Below, in pieces: positions 36,146-45,194 of a stretch of DNA of 64,000 nucleotides. Made by a program: the position numbers and the translations under genes. Origin of the DNA: Microbacterium sp. SL75 (GTDB taxonomy: Bacteria > Actinomycetota > Actinomycetes > Actinomycetales > Microbacteriaceae); contig NZ_CP113067.1 of NCBI RefSeq assembly GCF_026625865.1, positions 744,001 to 808,000 on the forward strand. The letters run 5' to 3'. The stretch's first letter is position 1. The number at the start of each line of letters is the position of its first letter. The notes under the pieces are model-generated. The model was not told where the DNA came from and made no database searches. It worked only from the letters and a program-made list of their open reading frames with translations.

Positions 36146-36218
36146 ACAGTTTTGCAGTCGAACGCGGGGTATTTCACCCGCCTTCAGGTCACCGCCGCGG
36201 GTGCCCGCGCACGACGCG

Positions 36219-36253
36219 AGGACGCCCCGGGGCTCGGGTCCCCGGGGCGTCCT
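36219..36253 (-). terminator. Terminator of the large glycosidase gene
   Basis: A perfect 14-bp stem, AGGACGCCCCGGGG (36219-36232) with CCCCGGGGCGTCCT (36240-36253), has a 7-nt loop. It begins about 12 bases after the stop codon of the minus-strand gene at 36266. Confidence 0.85.
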
Positions 36254-36265
36254 GCGATCGAGCCG

Positions 36266-39200
36266 TCAGCTGCTCGCACGTTCCGTTCGGCGGGCGATGA
36301 GCGCGGCACCCGCGGCGAGAGCCGCAGCCCCGACGAGCAGACCGCCGAAGCCGACGAAGGTGGAGCCCGTCATGGCGAGCGATCCGGAGGCCGAGACGCC
36401 GGCGCCCGAGGGCGCCGCTCCCCCCGACGACGCCCCGCCACCGGTCCCACCGGAGCCGGTACCACCCGTTCCGCCCCCGCCCGAGCCGCCGGCGCTCGCG
36501 GCGGTCACCGCGAGAGACGTGGTCGCCGAGCGCTGCGAGATCGCCCCCGTCGCGATGAGCCGGTGGTCGCCGACGGGCGCCGATACGGGCACCGTCAAGG
36601 TCGCCGACACGGCACCCGCGGCATCCGCCGACGCCTCACCGAGCACGATCGGGTCGGAGTGCAGGACGAACTCGACCTTCTCTCCCGGGGTGAAGCCCGT
36701 GCCCGACGCGGTCACCGTCGCTCCCTGAGCGACCGAGGAGGCCCCCGCCGAGAGGGTCGGGGCCGAAGACGTATCGGGGTGGAGGGCCGTGAACGTCATC
36801 CGATCGAGGTTCGGCGCCCACTGGGAGCGCAGCCCCAGGGTCGGGTACCGCTCGGAGATGTAGGTGACGCCGTTGAAGTCCGGCTGCTCCTCCGATGCGA
36901 AGCGGATCGAGTTCTCCCCGGCCTGCAACTGCACCTCGACCGTCAGATCCCAGAACTGGTTGGCGTTGTAGCTCTGCGGGAACAGCACCTTCTGCACCGG
37001 GCCGCCGTTGACGGTGATGTCGGCGCGACGGGCCACGGGATCGGGGTTGTAGTGCGAGGACGGCGACTGCTCCTCGTTCGAGTAGCGCAGGGTCATCGCG
37101 TAGGTCCCCGCCTGGGCGACCGTCACCTTCTGGGTGAGGCTGTTGCCGTTGCCGGGGGCGCCGCCGATGCCGACGACCGCCTTGCCGCCGCTTGCGAGCG
37201 AGAGGTCCTGAACCTTCGCCGAGCCCGCGAGGGTTCCGGCCTCCGCCTCGATGGTCTGCGAGGCCAGCTCGTTCTTCGAGGCCCGCACCGCCACGCGGTC
37301 CAGGGCAAGGGTCCCGGACGACCCGACGACCTCCACCTTGTTGATACCGCCGACGAGGAAGGCCGGGATCACCGCGGTGTCGGACACCGTACCGAGGTCC
37401 ACACCGTTGACGCGCAGGGTCGCGGTGCCGCCTCCGAGGGTCTTCACCTCGAGGGACTTCTCGGAGTCGTCGGCGTTGTAGACCCAGAACGTGACCGATT
37501 CGCCGCTCGCGACGGGCACGTACCCCGATCCCGAGACGCCCGCCTTGTCGTACGCGGCCGCGGCGCCGTGCAGGACGGCGTTCTCGGCCTCGTAGATGGG
37601 CGTGTACCCGGGGTTGGGCTGGGTCAGGTCGATCTTGTCGATGATCGCCGTACCGACGGTCTGCTTGGTCCCGTCGAGACTCTTCGCCGCGATGGTGATG
37701 GTGTTCTTGCCTGCCTGCAGGTCGACCGTCGTGTCACTGTGATTCCAGACGACCCACTTGTATCCGAGCTCCGCGTAGATCTCCTGTTCGGCGCCGCCGT
37801 TCACGGTCACGAACATGTTCACCGGCCCCTGCGCGAGGTTGAGCTGGTCCTTGTTGTACGCGCTGGCGAGAACACTGAGGTCGTAGGAGCCGGCGGCGGG
37901 CACGTCGACGTCGAAGGAGATCTGCAGATTCGATCCGCCGCGGATCCCCCCAACGTCCTTCGTCCCCGAGGTGTAGAAGCCGCCCACGTTGCTCGGCGTG
38001 CCTTCGGGACCGTTGATCTCGGGGGTTGCTCCGCTGAAGCGGGCGTCCTCCGCCTCGTAGACGCCACGCCACGACACCGGCGACTGCGCCGGGCTCGAGG
38101 CGTTCTGGCCCGGGGTGACGATGATCTCGTACGCCGAGTCGGTGCCCAGCTGCGGAAGGCCGCCCTGACCGAACCGGAGGCCGAGCGAGCCGTTCGTCAC
38201 GGGGGCGTCGAACTCGGCGACCGTCTGCGGCTCGCCCGAGTCGCCGATCTGACCGGTCCAGCGGATGTCGCGCACCTGGACGCGAGCGGTCCCCGACAGG
38301 TAGTCGGGCAGACGGTCGAAGTAGACGTTCTGATCGCCGGAGCTGCCGCCGAGGAGGGCATGCACCTTCTTGTCGGCGTCGTCCACGGTGGCCACCCCCT
38401 GCAGCGTGTAGCTCTCTCCGGGACGCGGCGGGTGCACGGTGACCGTGTCGCCGGTCATGTTGCCGTAGGCGTTGAGCAACCACCACTGGCCGTTGCCGCG
38501 GTTGGACTGGACGGCCGAGTCGCTGAGGTTGCCGTCGATGTTCCAATAGGCGATGTCCGCGTCGATCTTGGAGTCCTCGATCGCGGAGATCCACTGGATC
38601 ATCTGCGCGGGAACCGACGTGTGGTAGTTGAACGCGTACTCGTTGACGTTGATCGGCAGGTGCTGACCGGCCCACTTCGTGCCGGCGAACAGCTCGTCTT
38701 CCCATCCGCGGTACTTCGCGACGGAGTCGCGGATCGTGGCGGGGTTGCTCAGCTCGTGCCAGGTGAACGCCTGCGGAACCGTGTCGTTGGCGATCGCGTG
38801 CTGCAGGAACCCGTAGTCCTGGTCGAACAGCACACTCGTGTTCGGCCCACCGATGCGCGCATCGGGCATCTTGCTCTTGATGAGCCGATAGGCGCGATCC
38901 CACGCGCTGAAGAAGCGGTCGGGGTTGTCGAGCCAGCTCTGGCCCCAGAACGACTGAGCGCCGTTGCCGTACATATTGCCCTCGGGCTCGTTGAAGGGCA
39001 CGAAGACGATGCGCTTGCGGTACTGCTCGGGCAGTTGCAGCACCTGGTCGACCTGCGCGCCGATCGAATCGAGGTACCAGGCCTCCTTCGCTGCGCCGTC
39101 GTCGCCGGGCACCTCGTACGGGAAGCCGCGGTTGATGTCGGTCATGTAGATGTAGACGTCACCGTTGGAGGAGTCGGCGAGCGGCTTGACCACCTCGAGC

Positions 39201-40423
39201 GCGTCGGCGCCGGGGTGCTGGGGGCCGTCCTGGGCCTTGGTGGAGACGGTGCGCAGCTGGATGCCGTCGATGAGGTTGTTCGAGGGCAGACCGGGACCGT
39301 ACAGGCCGTAGAGCGTTCCCGACGCGCCGCCCATGAATGCGCCGGTGCGATCCCCGACGTCGATCGAGAACTCGTCGGGCGTCGTGACCCGGACGGTGGC
39401 CGTGACCGCGGTGTCGGTCCCGTCCACCGTACCGGTGACGACGAAGACGCCGCGCTGAGCGTAGGAGGATGCCGGGACCTGGGCCCAGGTGACGGGAGCG
39501 AGCCGCTGCTGGCCGTCGTCGAACTCGGCCTTCACCCCGGGGAGGTCGGGGGCTTTACCCACGTCGGTCTGCACGTCGACGCTCGTCTGCAGCACCTTGG
39601 TGGGCTTCGGTGCCGCGGTGCTGGCGAGCGCGCGTACCTGGGCCGCCGAGAGAGCGGTGTCGTAGACCTGGAAGTCGTCGATCGCCCCGGCGAAGAAGGG
39701 GTGGACCCCGGTCCAGAAGGGCTGACCGATGAAGCCCGAGTCGGGCGAAGACGCGTCGAAGAGAGCGGTCGACACATCGGCTCCGACCCGGGTGCGGCTT
39801 ACCTCGAGGCCGTCGAGGTAGTACACGAGCGCCTCGGAGTCGATGGTCGTGGTCACCAGGTGCCACTCGCCGGATGGCAGGGCCGTCGATCCGGAAGCTC
39901 CCACCTCGCCCTGTGCAGTGGGTTTGATGCTCGAGCGCGCCTTGTCGTCGCCCTGGAAGCGAGGGGTGTAGAAGGCGGCGTTGTCCTTGTCTTTGCCGAG
40001 CGTGTACAGCCACTGGAAGGCGTCACCGCCATCCCACTTGACCCACGTCGAGATCGTGGTCGAGGTGAGCCCCTGGAACAGTCCCGAGGGCACCGTGATG
40101 AACGGCGCCGTGCTCGATCCGGCTGCGCCGCCGGAGAGATGCAGAGCCTTGCCTCCCGCCGGACCGTCGACCAGCTGCGCCGAGCCCGGGTTGGTCAGCA
40201 CGCCGTCGCGTCCCTTGCCCGATTCGTCCTTCACGGTCGAGGAGACGGCGGTCTCTGCGTCGAATTCGTAGTCGAGGATGACATGGCTGCCGGAATCGGC
40301 GGCGGGTGCCGCCTGAGCGACCTGGGGGTGGGCGGGGGAACCGATGGCAAGGGCGGCGACGGCCAGCCCTGCCGTGACGGTCGCGATGGGCGCGCGTACG
40401 GCACGCCGTCGAGTCGGCCTCAT
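36266..40423 (-). CDS. Secreted multidomain clan GH-A glycosidase, wall-anchored
   Basis: This 1385-residue protein has a signal peptide (about 1-39), a LamG-like lectin domain (46-255), an Ig-like domain (265-330) and a TIM-barrel catalytic region (335-650). Likely acid/base is E469 in FVPFNEPEGN and likely nucleophile is E585 in INVNEYAFNY, the clan GH-A pattern; GH39 is a candidate family. Three CBM35/CBM6-like modules follow, each opening with a Y/I-EAE motif (YEAEDARFSG, YEAENAVLHG, IEAEAGTLAG). Then come an Ig-like domain, a Gly/Ser linker, and LAMTG plus a helix and an Arg-containing tail, a class E sortase signal. It probably cuts a plant cell-wall polysaccharide at the cell surface. 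A LacI operator shared with importer 3 lies upstream. Confidence 0.88.
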   Translation of the reverse strand: MRPTRRRAVRAPIATVTAGLAVAALAIGSPAHPQVAQAAPAADSGSHVILDYEFDAETAVSSTVKDESGKGRDGVLTNPGSAQLVDGPAGGKALHLSGGAAGSSTAPFITVPSGLFQGLTSTTISTWVKWDGGDAFQWLYTLGKDKDNAAFYTPRFQGDDKARSSIKPTAQGEVGASGSTALPSGEWHLVTTTIDSEALVYYLDGLEVSRTRVGADVSTALFDASSPDSGFIGQPFWTGVHPFFAGAIDDFQVYDTALSAAQVRALASTAAPKPTKVLQTSVDVQTDVGKAPDLPGVKAEFDDGQQRLAPVTWAQVPASSYAQRGVFVVTGTVDGTDTAVTATVRVTTPDEFSIDVGDRTGAFMGGASGTLYGLYGPGLPSNNLIDGIQLRTVSTKAQDGPQHPGADALEVVKPLADSSNGDVYIYMTDINRGFPYEVPGDDGAAKEAWYLDSIGAQVDQVLQLPEQYRKRIVFVPFNEPEGNMYGNGAQSFWGQSWLDNPDRFFSAWDRAYRLIKSKMPDARIGGPNTSVLFDQDYGFLQHAIANDTVPQAFTWHELSNPATIRDSVAKYRGWEDELFAGTKWAGQHLPINVNEYAFNYHTSVPAQMIQWISAIEDSKIDADIAYWNIDGNLSDSAVQSNRGNGQWWLLNAYGNMTGDTVTVHPPRPGESYTLQGVATVDDADKKVHALLGGSSGDQNVYFDRLPDYLSGTARVQVRDIRWTGQIGDSGEPQTVAEFDAPVTNGSLGLRFGQGGLPQLGTDSAYEIIVTPGQNASSPAQSPVSWRGVYEAEDARFSGATPEINGPEGTPSNVGGFYTSGTKDVGGIRGGSNLQISFDVDVPAAGSYDLSVLASAYNKDQLNLAQGPVNMFVTVNGGAEQEIYAELGYKWVVWNHSDTTVDLQAGKNTITIAAKSLDGTKQTVGTAIIDKIDLTQPNPGYTPIYEAENAVLHGAAAAYDKAGVSGSGYVPVASGESVTFWVYNADDSEKSLEVKTLGGGTATLRVNGVDLGTVSDTAVIPAFLVGGINKVEVVGSSGTLALDRVAVRASKNELASQTIEAEAGTLAGSAKVQDLSLASGGKAVVGIGGAPGNGNSLTQKVTVAQAGTYAMTLRYSNEEQSPSSHYNPDPVARRADITVNGGPVQKVLFPQSYNANQFWDLTVEVQLQAGENSIRFASEEQPDFNGVTYISERYPTLGLRSQWAPNLDRMTFTALHPDTSSAPTLSAGASSVAQGATVTASGTGFTPGEKVEFVLHSDPIVLGEASADAAGAVSATLTVPVSAPVGDHRLIATGAISQRSATTSLAVTAASAGGSGGGGTGGTGSGGTGGGASSGGAAPSGAGVSASGSLAMTGSTFVGFGGLLVGAAALAAGAALIARRTERASS

Positions 40424-40465
40424 GGAAACTCTTCTCTCGTCGTCGAGGGGATCACCGTTTCATCT

Positions 40466-40514
40466 GTCGAACCGGTTCGACACACACGGTAGATCGGTAT
40501 CGCCACACGGTCAA
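40466..40514 (-). promoter_or_regulatory. Promoter and LacI operator of the large glycosidase
   Basis: TTGACC (40514-40509) and TACCGT (40491-40486) are 17 nt apart on the minus strand. The palindrome GTCGAACCGGTTCGAC (40466-40481) starts five bases after the -10 and covers the start site. It is identical in its 14-bp core to the operator of the LacI gene at 36101. Confidence 0.85.
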
Positions 40515-40602
40515 GAGGGGATTCGCCGCTGTCGTAGCCGTCGCCCGCGACGGGTGCTCTCGGACCGCACTCCCGCACGCGCCGCCCGGCGTCAGCGAAA
40601 CA

Positions 40603-40644
40603 CGAGAAGGGGCCCGGATGTCGCGGCATCCGGACCCCTTCTCG
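40603..40644 (-). terminator. Terminator of the double-GH43 gene
   Basis: CGAGAAGGGG (40603-40612) pairs with CCCCTTCTCG (40635-40644), and inside it CCGGATG (40614-40620) pairs with CATCCGG (40627-40633). The hairpin follows the minus-strand stop at 40662 by about 17 bases. Confidence 0.85.
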
Positions 40645-40661
40645 TCGCCCCTCTCGGGTGC

Positions 40662-43600
40662 TTACGACACCGTGCGCCGCGGTCGACGCATTGCCCAGAC
40701 CGACGCTCCCCCGACCAGGAGGAAGACCGCGAGCAGCGATGCGCCCAACGGACCCTGCGCGCCGGTCGCGGCGAGCTGACCCCGCGGGACGACCGTGATC
40801 GGCACTCGCTGGATCACCGAGCCGTCCGCCGCGAACACCACGATCGAGTGCGCGCCCGCCTCGAGGTCCGCGGGGATGCGAACGTCGAAGCTGACCCGGC
40901 CCGCCGCATCGGCGACGGGGATCCCGGCGATGCGGATCGGCGTGCTGCGCAGCTCGGCGGTGATCTGCTCGCCGGCTCCGAGGCCCGTGACCGTGACCCG
41001 TACCGTGCCACCGCGCTCGACCGTCGACGCCGATACCGAGACCGAGGGGGCCGCCGGAGCTGTCGTCGGTGAGGCGGTCGGCTGGGCCGTGGGCGTACCG
41101 GTCGGAGGCGGCGTGGGAGACGGGCTCGCCGTGGGCGGGCCGCTCGGCGACGGGCTCGGCTCGGGGTTCGACTCGGTGGGGACCTCGCGCGCAGCAACGC
41201 TGGTCAGCGTCGGCTTCACGGTCTGGAACAGCCCATCGGCACCGATCGGGACCCGGTCGATCGTCGTCTCGCGGTTGGTTCCGCCCCCTCCGGGGATCGC
41301 GAAGCGGTGGTACGCGATGTACCACTCGTCGGTTCCCGGCACGTTGATGATCGAGCTGTGCGCAGGTCCGAGGATCCCCTGCGAGGGGTCCTTCTGCAGC
41401 AGGATGCCGCGGTAGGTCCACGGTCCGTCGATGCTCGTCGACGTGGCGTAGCCGACGCGGTAGTCGGGCGACCCGGTGTCGTCGATCGAGTACGTCAGAT
41501 GGTAGGTGCCGTCCCGGAAGTTCATGAAGAGCCCCTCGCGGAAGTCGGGCAGGCCGCTGATCGGCTTGATCGTTCCCGCCTTGATGCTCTTCATGTCGTC
41601 GGACAGCTCTCCGTAGACCGGCCGGCCGTTGCCCCAGAACAGGTAGAACTTGCCCGTCTGGGGGTCCTTGAACGCCGCGGGGTCGATCGCCTGACCGCTG
41701 TTGACGCTCTCGGCGTTGGTGATCATCGGCCGCGACTCCGCGGTGAACGGCCCCTCGGGGCTGTCTGCCACGGCGACGCCGATCTCCTTGCGGTTGTCGG
41801 TGGGCTCGTGACCGCTGAAGTAGAAGTAGTACTTCCCGCCCTTCTCGATGATCGTCGGAGCCCACGCGTTGCCGGTGGCCCACGGGACATTGCCCGCGGC
41901 GCCGTCGAGGGTCAGGAACGGCTTGTCCGAACGCGTCCAGTCCACGAGGTTCTTGGACTTCCAGACGTAGAAGGTGTTGCCGCCCCAGCCAGGGGTACCG
42001 TCGGTCGTCGCGTAGATGTAGTACGTGTCACCGAACACCGCGATGTTCGGATCGGCGTACAGCCCCGGCAGGACCGGGCTCTTCATCTCGACGGCCGTCA
42101 GCGTCCACGCCGTGTCGGCCTGGCCGGACGTCTTGAGCGTGACCGTCACCGGCGAGCTGAGGTTGCGCAGCGTCCCCGACGCCGGGGTCGCGGTCGTTCC
42201 CGTCGCGGTGGCGAAGGTCGGGCGCAGCGTGGTCAGGTCGGTGCCGGGCTTGACCGGGAACGTCACCGTCCGGGTGTCGGCGTCGACCATCGGCGCGACC
42301 TTCAGCACGCTGGAGTCTTGAAGGCTCACCGCCCCGAGGATCGATCCGTTGCCCGACTGCGCGACGATCTCGTCGGCCGACAGCGCGCGGTTGTAGAGCG
42401 CGAACTCGCGCACCCGGCCGCGGAGCAGGTTGTCGGCGTTGTAGACCGACTTCCCGATGTAGTTGGCGAGGGTACGACCGCCGCCGATATCGCCGGGGCG
42501 CACCGTGACGTTGGTGTTCTCGGCGACCTGCTGGCCGTCGAGGTAGAGACGTGCCGTCGAGCCGCTGAGAGTGTAGGTCACGTTCACCCACCGGTCGCGC
42601 GGCAGAGCCGACGCCGATTGCGCGTTCTGCTCCCGCGACCAGTTGCCCGTCGTGAGCGCTCCGCGGAGCTGGTTGTCGCCCGTCGCGAACAGATAACCGT
42701 TGCCGGTGCCGTCCTGAGCGGTGTTGCCGAACGCGTACAGGAAGTACGGGTTCTTCTGCGCCGCGTCGACGCGCATCTCCGCCTGGACCGTGATGTCGGT
42801 CGTCCCCGCCAGCACGTTGTCGGGGAGATCGACGTAGTCGTCTGTCCCGTCGAAGGTGAGGGCGGCGTCATCCCAGACGGCATTCCCCTTGATCTGCGCA
42901 TCGCGCCCCGCACCGGAGCGGTCGTGCAGGGTCGAGCCGGAGCCGTCGGTGAAGTCGTAGCGCAGGAGCTCGCCCTTCTCGTTGGCCGCGAGCGGCTGCG
43001 GAAGGTTCGCACGGAGCGCCGTGAGCTCGGCCTGGGTGACGGGCATGACGGTGCCGTGCCGCGGGCTGCCGGGCAGACGGTACGACGCCGGGACCTGCCA
43101 GTCCGGGTTGGCGATGTCGGTGGTCGCGAGCGGGATGTAGCCGCGTCCGCCGTACTCGTCGACGAACAGGTAGTACTTGTCGCCGTTGACGTCGCCGGGG
43201 TTCGACTTGAAGATGCTCGGCCCCTCGACGGCGCCGGTACCCGCGTTCTTGCCGATGCACGAGGTGACGGGCTTCCACTGGTCGAGCGGTGCCGTCAGCA
43301 CCGACGAGCTCTCCTGGATGATGTCGCTGCAGCCGGTGGTGCCCGCGCCCTCATCCTTCGTGAAGCGCTGGTAGACCCCGTCGGCCTTGATGACGGTGGA
43401 GTCGATCCGCGACATACCGCCCTGCCAGACCTTGGTGTCGCTGAAGGTGACGAAGTCGCGGGTGGTGGCGTACAGCATGCTGTTGGCGACGTTCGAGGTG
43501 TGGTTCGGGTCGCTCTCGGGGTAGAGCTTCGACGCCCAGAAGACGACGTACTCACCCAGCGATTCATCCCAGTACGCCTCGGGCGCCCACGTGTTCCCCG

Positions 43601-44978
43601 CCGTGTCCGGCGAGACCTTGACGTGGCGCTGGGGGCTCCAGGTGATGAGGTCGTGCGACTCCCACACCTCGAGGTACTTCGACCCCGTGCGCTGCGCGCG
43701 ATCCCAGTTTCCGTCGCGGCCGATCGAGAGGTCGGTGGCGATCAGGTAAAACGTGTCGCCCTCCGGAGAGCGGATGAGGAACGGATCGCGCAGGCCCTTC
43801 TCGCCGAACGTCGAGGTGAGCGTCGGCTGCCCGTTGTTGAGCTCGGTCCAGGACAGGGCGTTGTTTCCGTTGCTGGCGGCGAAGTAGATGTTCTCGCCCG
43901 CGACGGAGTTGCCCGTGAAGTACGCGAACGTGTACCCCTCGAACGGCCCGATCTGCGCCGCCTTACGGACGGTCGCGGAGAAGTCGCGCGTCTGGGTGAC
44001 GGCGTTCTTCGTGACGGATGCCGTGAGCGCCACGGTCGTGTCGGCCGCGGGGCGCGTGACGACGCCGTCGGCGGTGACGATCTTCGCATCCGAGGTCGTC
44101 CAGGTGACCGGGAGCCCCTGCGACGACCCGGGGAGGGTGAGGTTGCCGCGGACGTCGTCGACGTTCGTCACCGTCAGTGCGCTGAGCGCAGACTGCACCG
44201 CCGTGCTGTCCTCGGGCGTCTTCACGAGGGCTTTGACCTCGGTGGCGGAGAGGGCGCGGTCGTAGATACGGAAGTCGCGGAGGCTTCCGGCCAGGCGCTT
44301 GTCGGGGGTGTAGGTGGAGCGACCGAGGTAGTTCGCGGTCGTGGCACCGCCGCCGATCATGCTCGGGAGCGTGGTGGTGTTGGTGTTCTCGGCGATCTGC
44401 ACGCCGTCGATGTACATACGCGACGTCTTCGACCCCGCATCGAGCGTGTACGTCAGCGTCTTCCAGACGCCGCGCTCGAGGGCATCGGTGCTCTCGGCCT
44501 TCTGCTCGGTCTCCCAGTTACCCAGGGCGATTCCCGTGCGCGCCGGGTTGCCCGTGGCGAAGAGGTAGCCGTTGCCGTACCACTCCTTGGTATTGCCGAG
44601 GCCCCAGATGAAGTAATTGCCGCTCTGCTCGGGCCGCACGATGACGTCGGTGCTGACCGTGATCGAATCGAGCCCCTCGAGGATGCCATCGGGCAGCTTG
44701 ATGTCATCGTCGTCGCCGTCGAGACGGACGCCGTCGGCGCCCGTGAGCGTCGGCCCGCCCTCGAAGGCGGCGTCGCGTCCGTTGCCGGATGCGTCGCGGG
44801 CGACGGTGCCGGTGGTCTCGTCGAGGGGGTATGCCACCACGAGGCTCGCGTCGGCGGCGACCGCGCCGGCCATGGCGGGGACGGTGAGGGGTGCCGCGAC
44901 CAGGGCGGCGATGACCGGGACGGCGAGCGTCCAACGGGAACGGCGGCGCGGGGTCGCCAATCGATCGTGAGGGGTCAC
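40662..44978 (-). CDS. Secreted double-GH43 arabinanase-like protein, wall-anchored
   Basis: This 1438-residue protein has a signal peptide (1-42), a LamG-like domain (about 45-250), an Ig-like domain (265-335) and a GH43-type propeller (about 345-650; GLRDPFLIRSPEGDTFYLIATDL, NTWAPEAYWDESLGEYVVFWAS). A second LamG-like domain (665-870) and a second GH43-type propeller (about 950-1240) follow. The second propeller opens LPGLYADPNIAVFGDTYYIYAT and has NAWAPTIIEKGGKYYFYFSGH, the classical arabinanase/arabinofuranosidase pattern. A Pro/Ser/Thr linker, an Ig-like domain and LAATG plus helix and RRPRR tail end it, so sortase anchoring is likely. It probably releases arabinose-type sugars at the surface. 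Operator TGTTAGCGCTCACA lies upstream. Confidence 0.9.
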   Translation of the reverse strand: MTPHDRLATPRRRSRWTLAVPVIAALVAAPLTVPAMAGAVAADASLVVAYPLDETTGTVARDASGNGRDAAFEGGPTLTGADGVRLDGDDDDIKLPDGILEGLDSITVSTDVIVRPEQSGNYFIWGLGNTKEWYGNGYLFATGNPARTGIALGNWETEQKAESTDALERGVWKTLTYTLDAGSKTSRMYIDGVQIAENTNTTTLPSMIGGGATTANYLGRSTYTPDKRLAGSLRDFRIYDRALSATEVKALVKTPEDSTAVQSALSALTVTNVDDVRGNLTLPGSSQGLPVTWTTSDAKIVTADGVVTRPAADTTVALTASVTKNAVTQTRDFSATVRKAAQIGPFEGYTFAYFTGNSVAGENIYFAASNGNNALSWTELNNGQPTLTSTFGEKGLRDPFLIRSPEGDTFYLIATDLSIGRDGNWDRAQRTGSKYLEVWESHDLITWSPQRHVKVSPDTAGNTWAPEAYWDESLGEYVVFWASKLYPESDPNHTSNVANSMLYATTRDFVTFSDTKVWQGGMSRIDSTVIKADGVYQRFTKDEGAGTTGCSDIIQESSSVLTAPLDQWKPVTSCIGKNAGTGAVEGPSIFKSNPGDVNGDKYYLFVDEYGGRGYIPLATTDIANPDWQVPASYRLPGSPRHGTVMPVTQAELTALRANLPQPLAANEKGELLRYDFTDGSGSTLHDRSGAGRDAQIKGNAVWDDAALTFDGTDDYVDLPDNVLAGTTDITVQAEMRVDAAQKNPYFLYAFGNTAQDGTGNGYLFATGDNQLRGALTTGNWSREQNAQSASALPRDRWVNVTYTLSGSTARLYLDGQQVAENTNVTVRPGDIGGGRTLANYIGKSVYNADNLLRGRVREFALYNRALSADEIVAQSGNGSILGAVSLQDSSVLKVAPMVDADTRTVTFPVKPGTDLTTLRPTFATATGTTATPASGTLRNLSSPVTVTLKTSGQADTAWTLTAVEMKSPVLPGLYADPNIAVFGDTYYIYATTDGTPGWGGNTFYVWKSKNLVDWTRSDKPFLTLDGAAGNVPWATGNAWAPTIIEKGGKYYFYFSGHEPTDNRKEIGVAVADSPEGPFTAESRPMITNAESVNSGQAIDPAAFKDPQTGKFYLFWGNGRPVYGELSDDMKSIKAGTIKPISGLPDFREGLFMNFRDGTYHLTYSIDDTGSPDYRVGYATSTSIDGPWTYRGILLQKDPSQGILGPAHSSIINVPGTDEWYIAYHRFAIPGGGGTNRETTIDRVPIGADGLFQTVKPTLTSVAAREVPTESNPEPSPSPSGPPTASPSPTPPPTGTPTAQPTASPTTAPAAPSVSVSASTVERGGTVRVTVTGLGAGEQITAELRSTPIRIAGIPVADAAGRVSFDVRIPADLEAGAHSIVVFAADGSVIQRVPITVVPRGQLAATGAQGPLGASLLAVFLLVGGASVWAMRRPRRTVS

Positions 44979-45036
44979 GGGGGGTCCTCTCGGGGTGCGT
45001 CATTGCAGGAACCGTCGTCTTCGACGGCCCTTCGCA

Positions 45037-45050
45037 TGTTAGCGCTCACA
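45037..45050. promoter_or_regulatory. LacI operator upstream of the double-GH43 gene
   Basis: TGTTAGCGCTCACA is a 12-of-14 palindrome around AGCGCT. The identical sequence occurs at 52688 and a variant at 47787. It is about 60 bp from the minus-strand start at 44978. Confidence 0.8.
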
Positions 45051-45194
45051 CCACGCGATGACCAGCATGGTTACGTCAACAGCCTCACCCGCCGGCCGTG
45101 GGAGCGATGTCACGGCCTCGCGTTTCGCGGCCGAGACCTCCCTCTGGCCCATCGATCGCTCGAGCATCCGCGCCCGCGGGACGCGTCGGCGCGA

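Noticed and set aside
36152..40492. 1446-residue plus-strand reading frame
   Set aside because: It is the antisense of the well-supported multidomain glycosidase; its composition is Arg/Val/Gly-rich shadow with no domain, and the minus-strand protein has a signal peptide, modules and sortase tail.
41050..41170. Low-complexity repeat-like stretch
   Set aside because: It encodes the Pro/Ser/Thr linker of the double-GH43 protein before the Ig-like domain and sortase signal.
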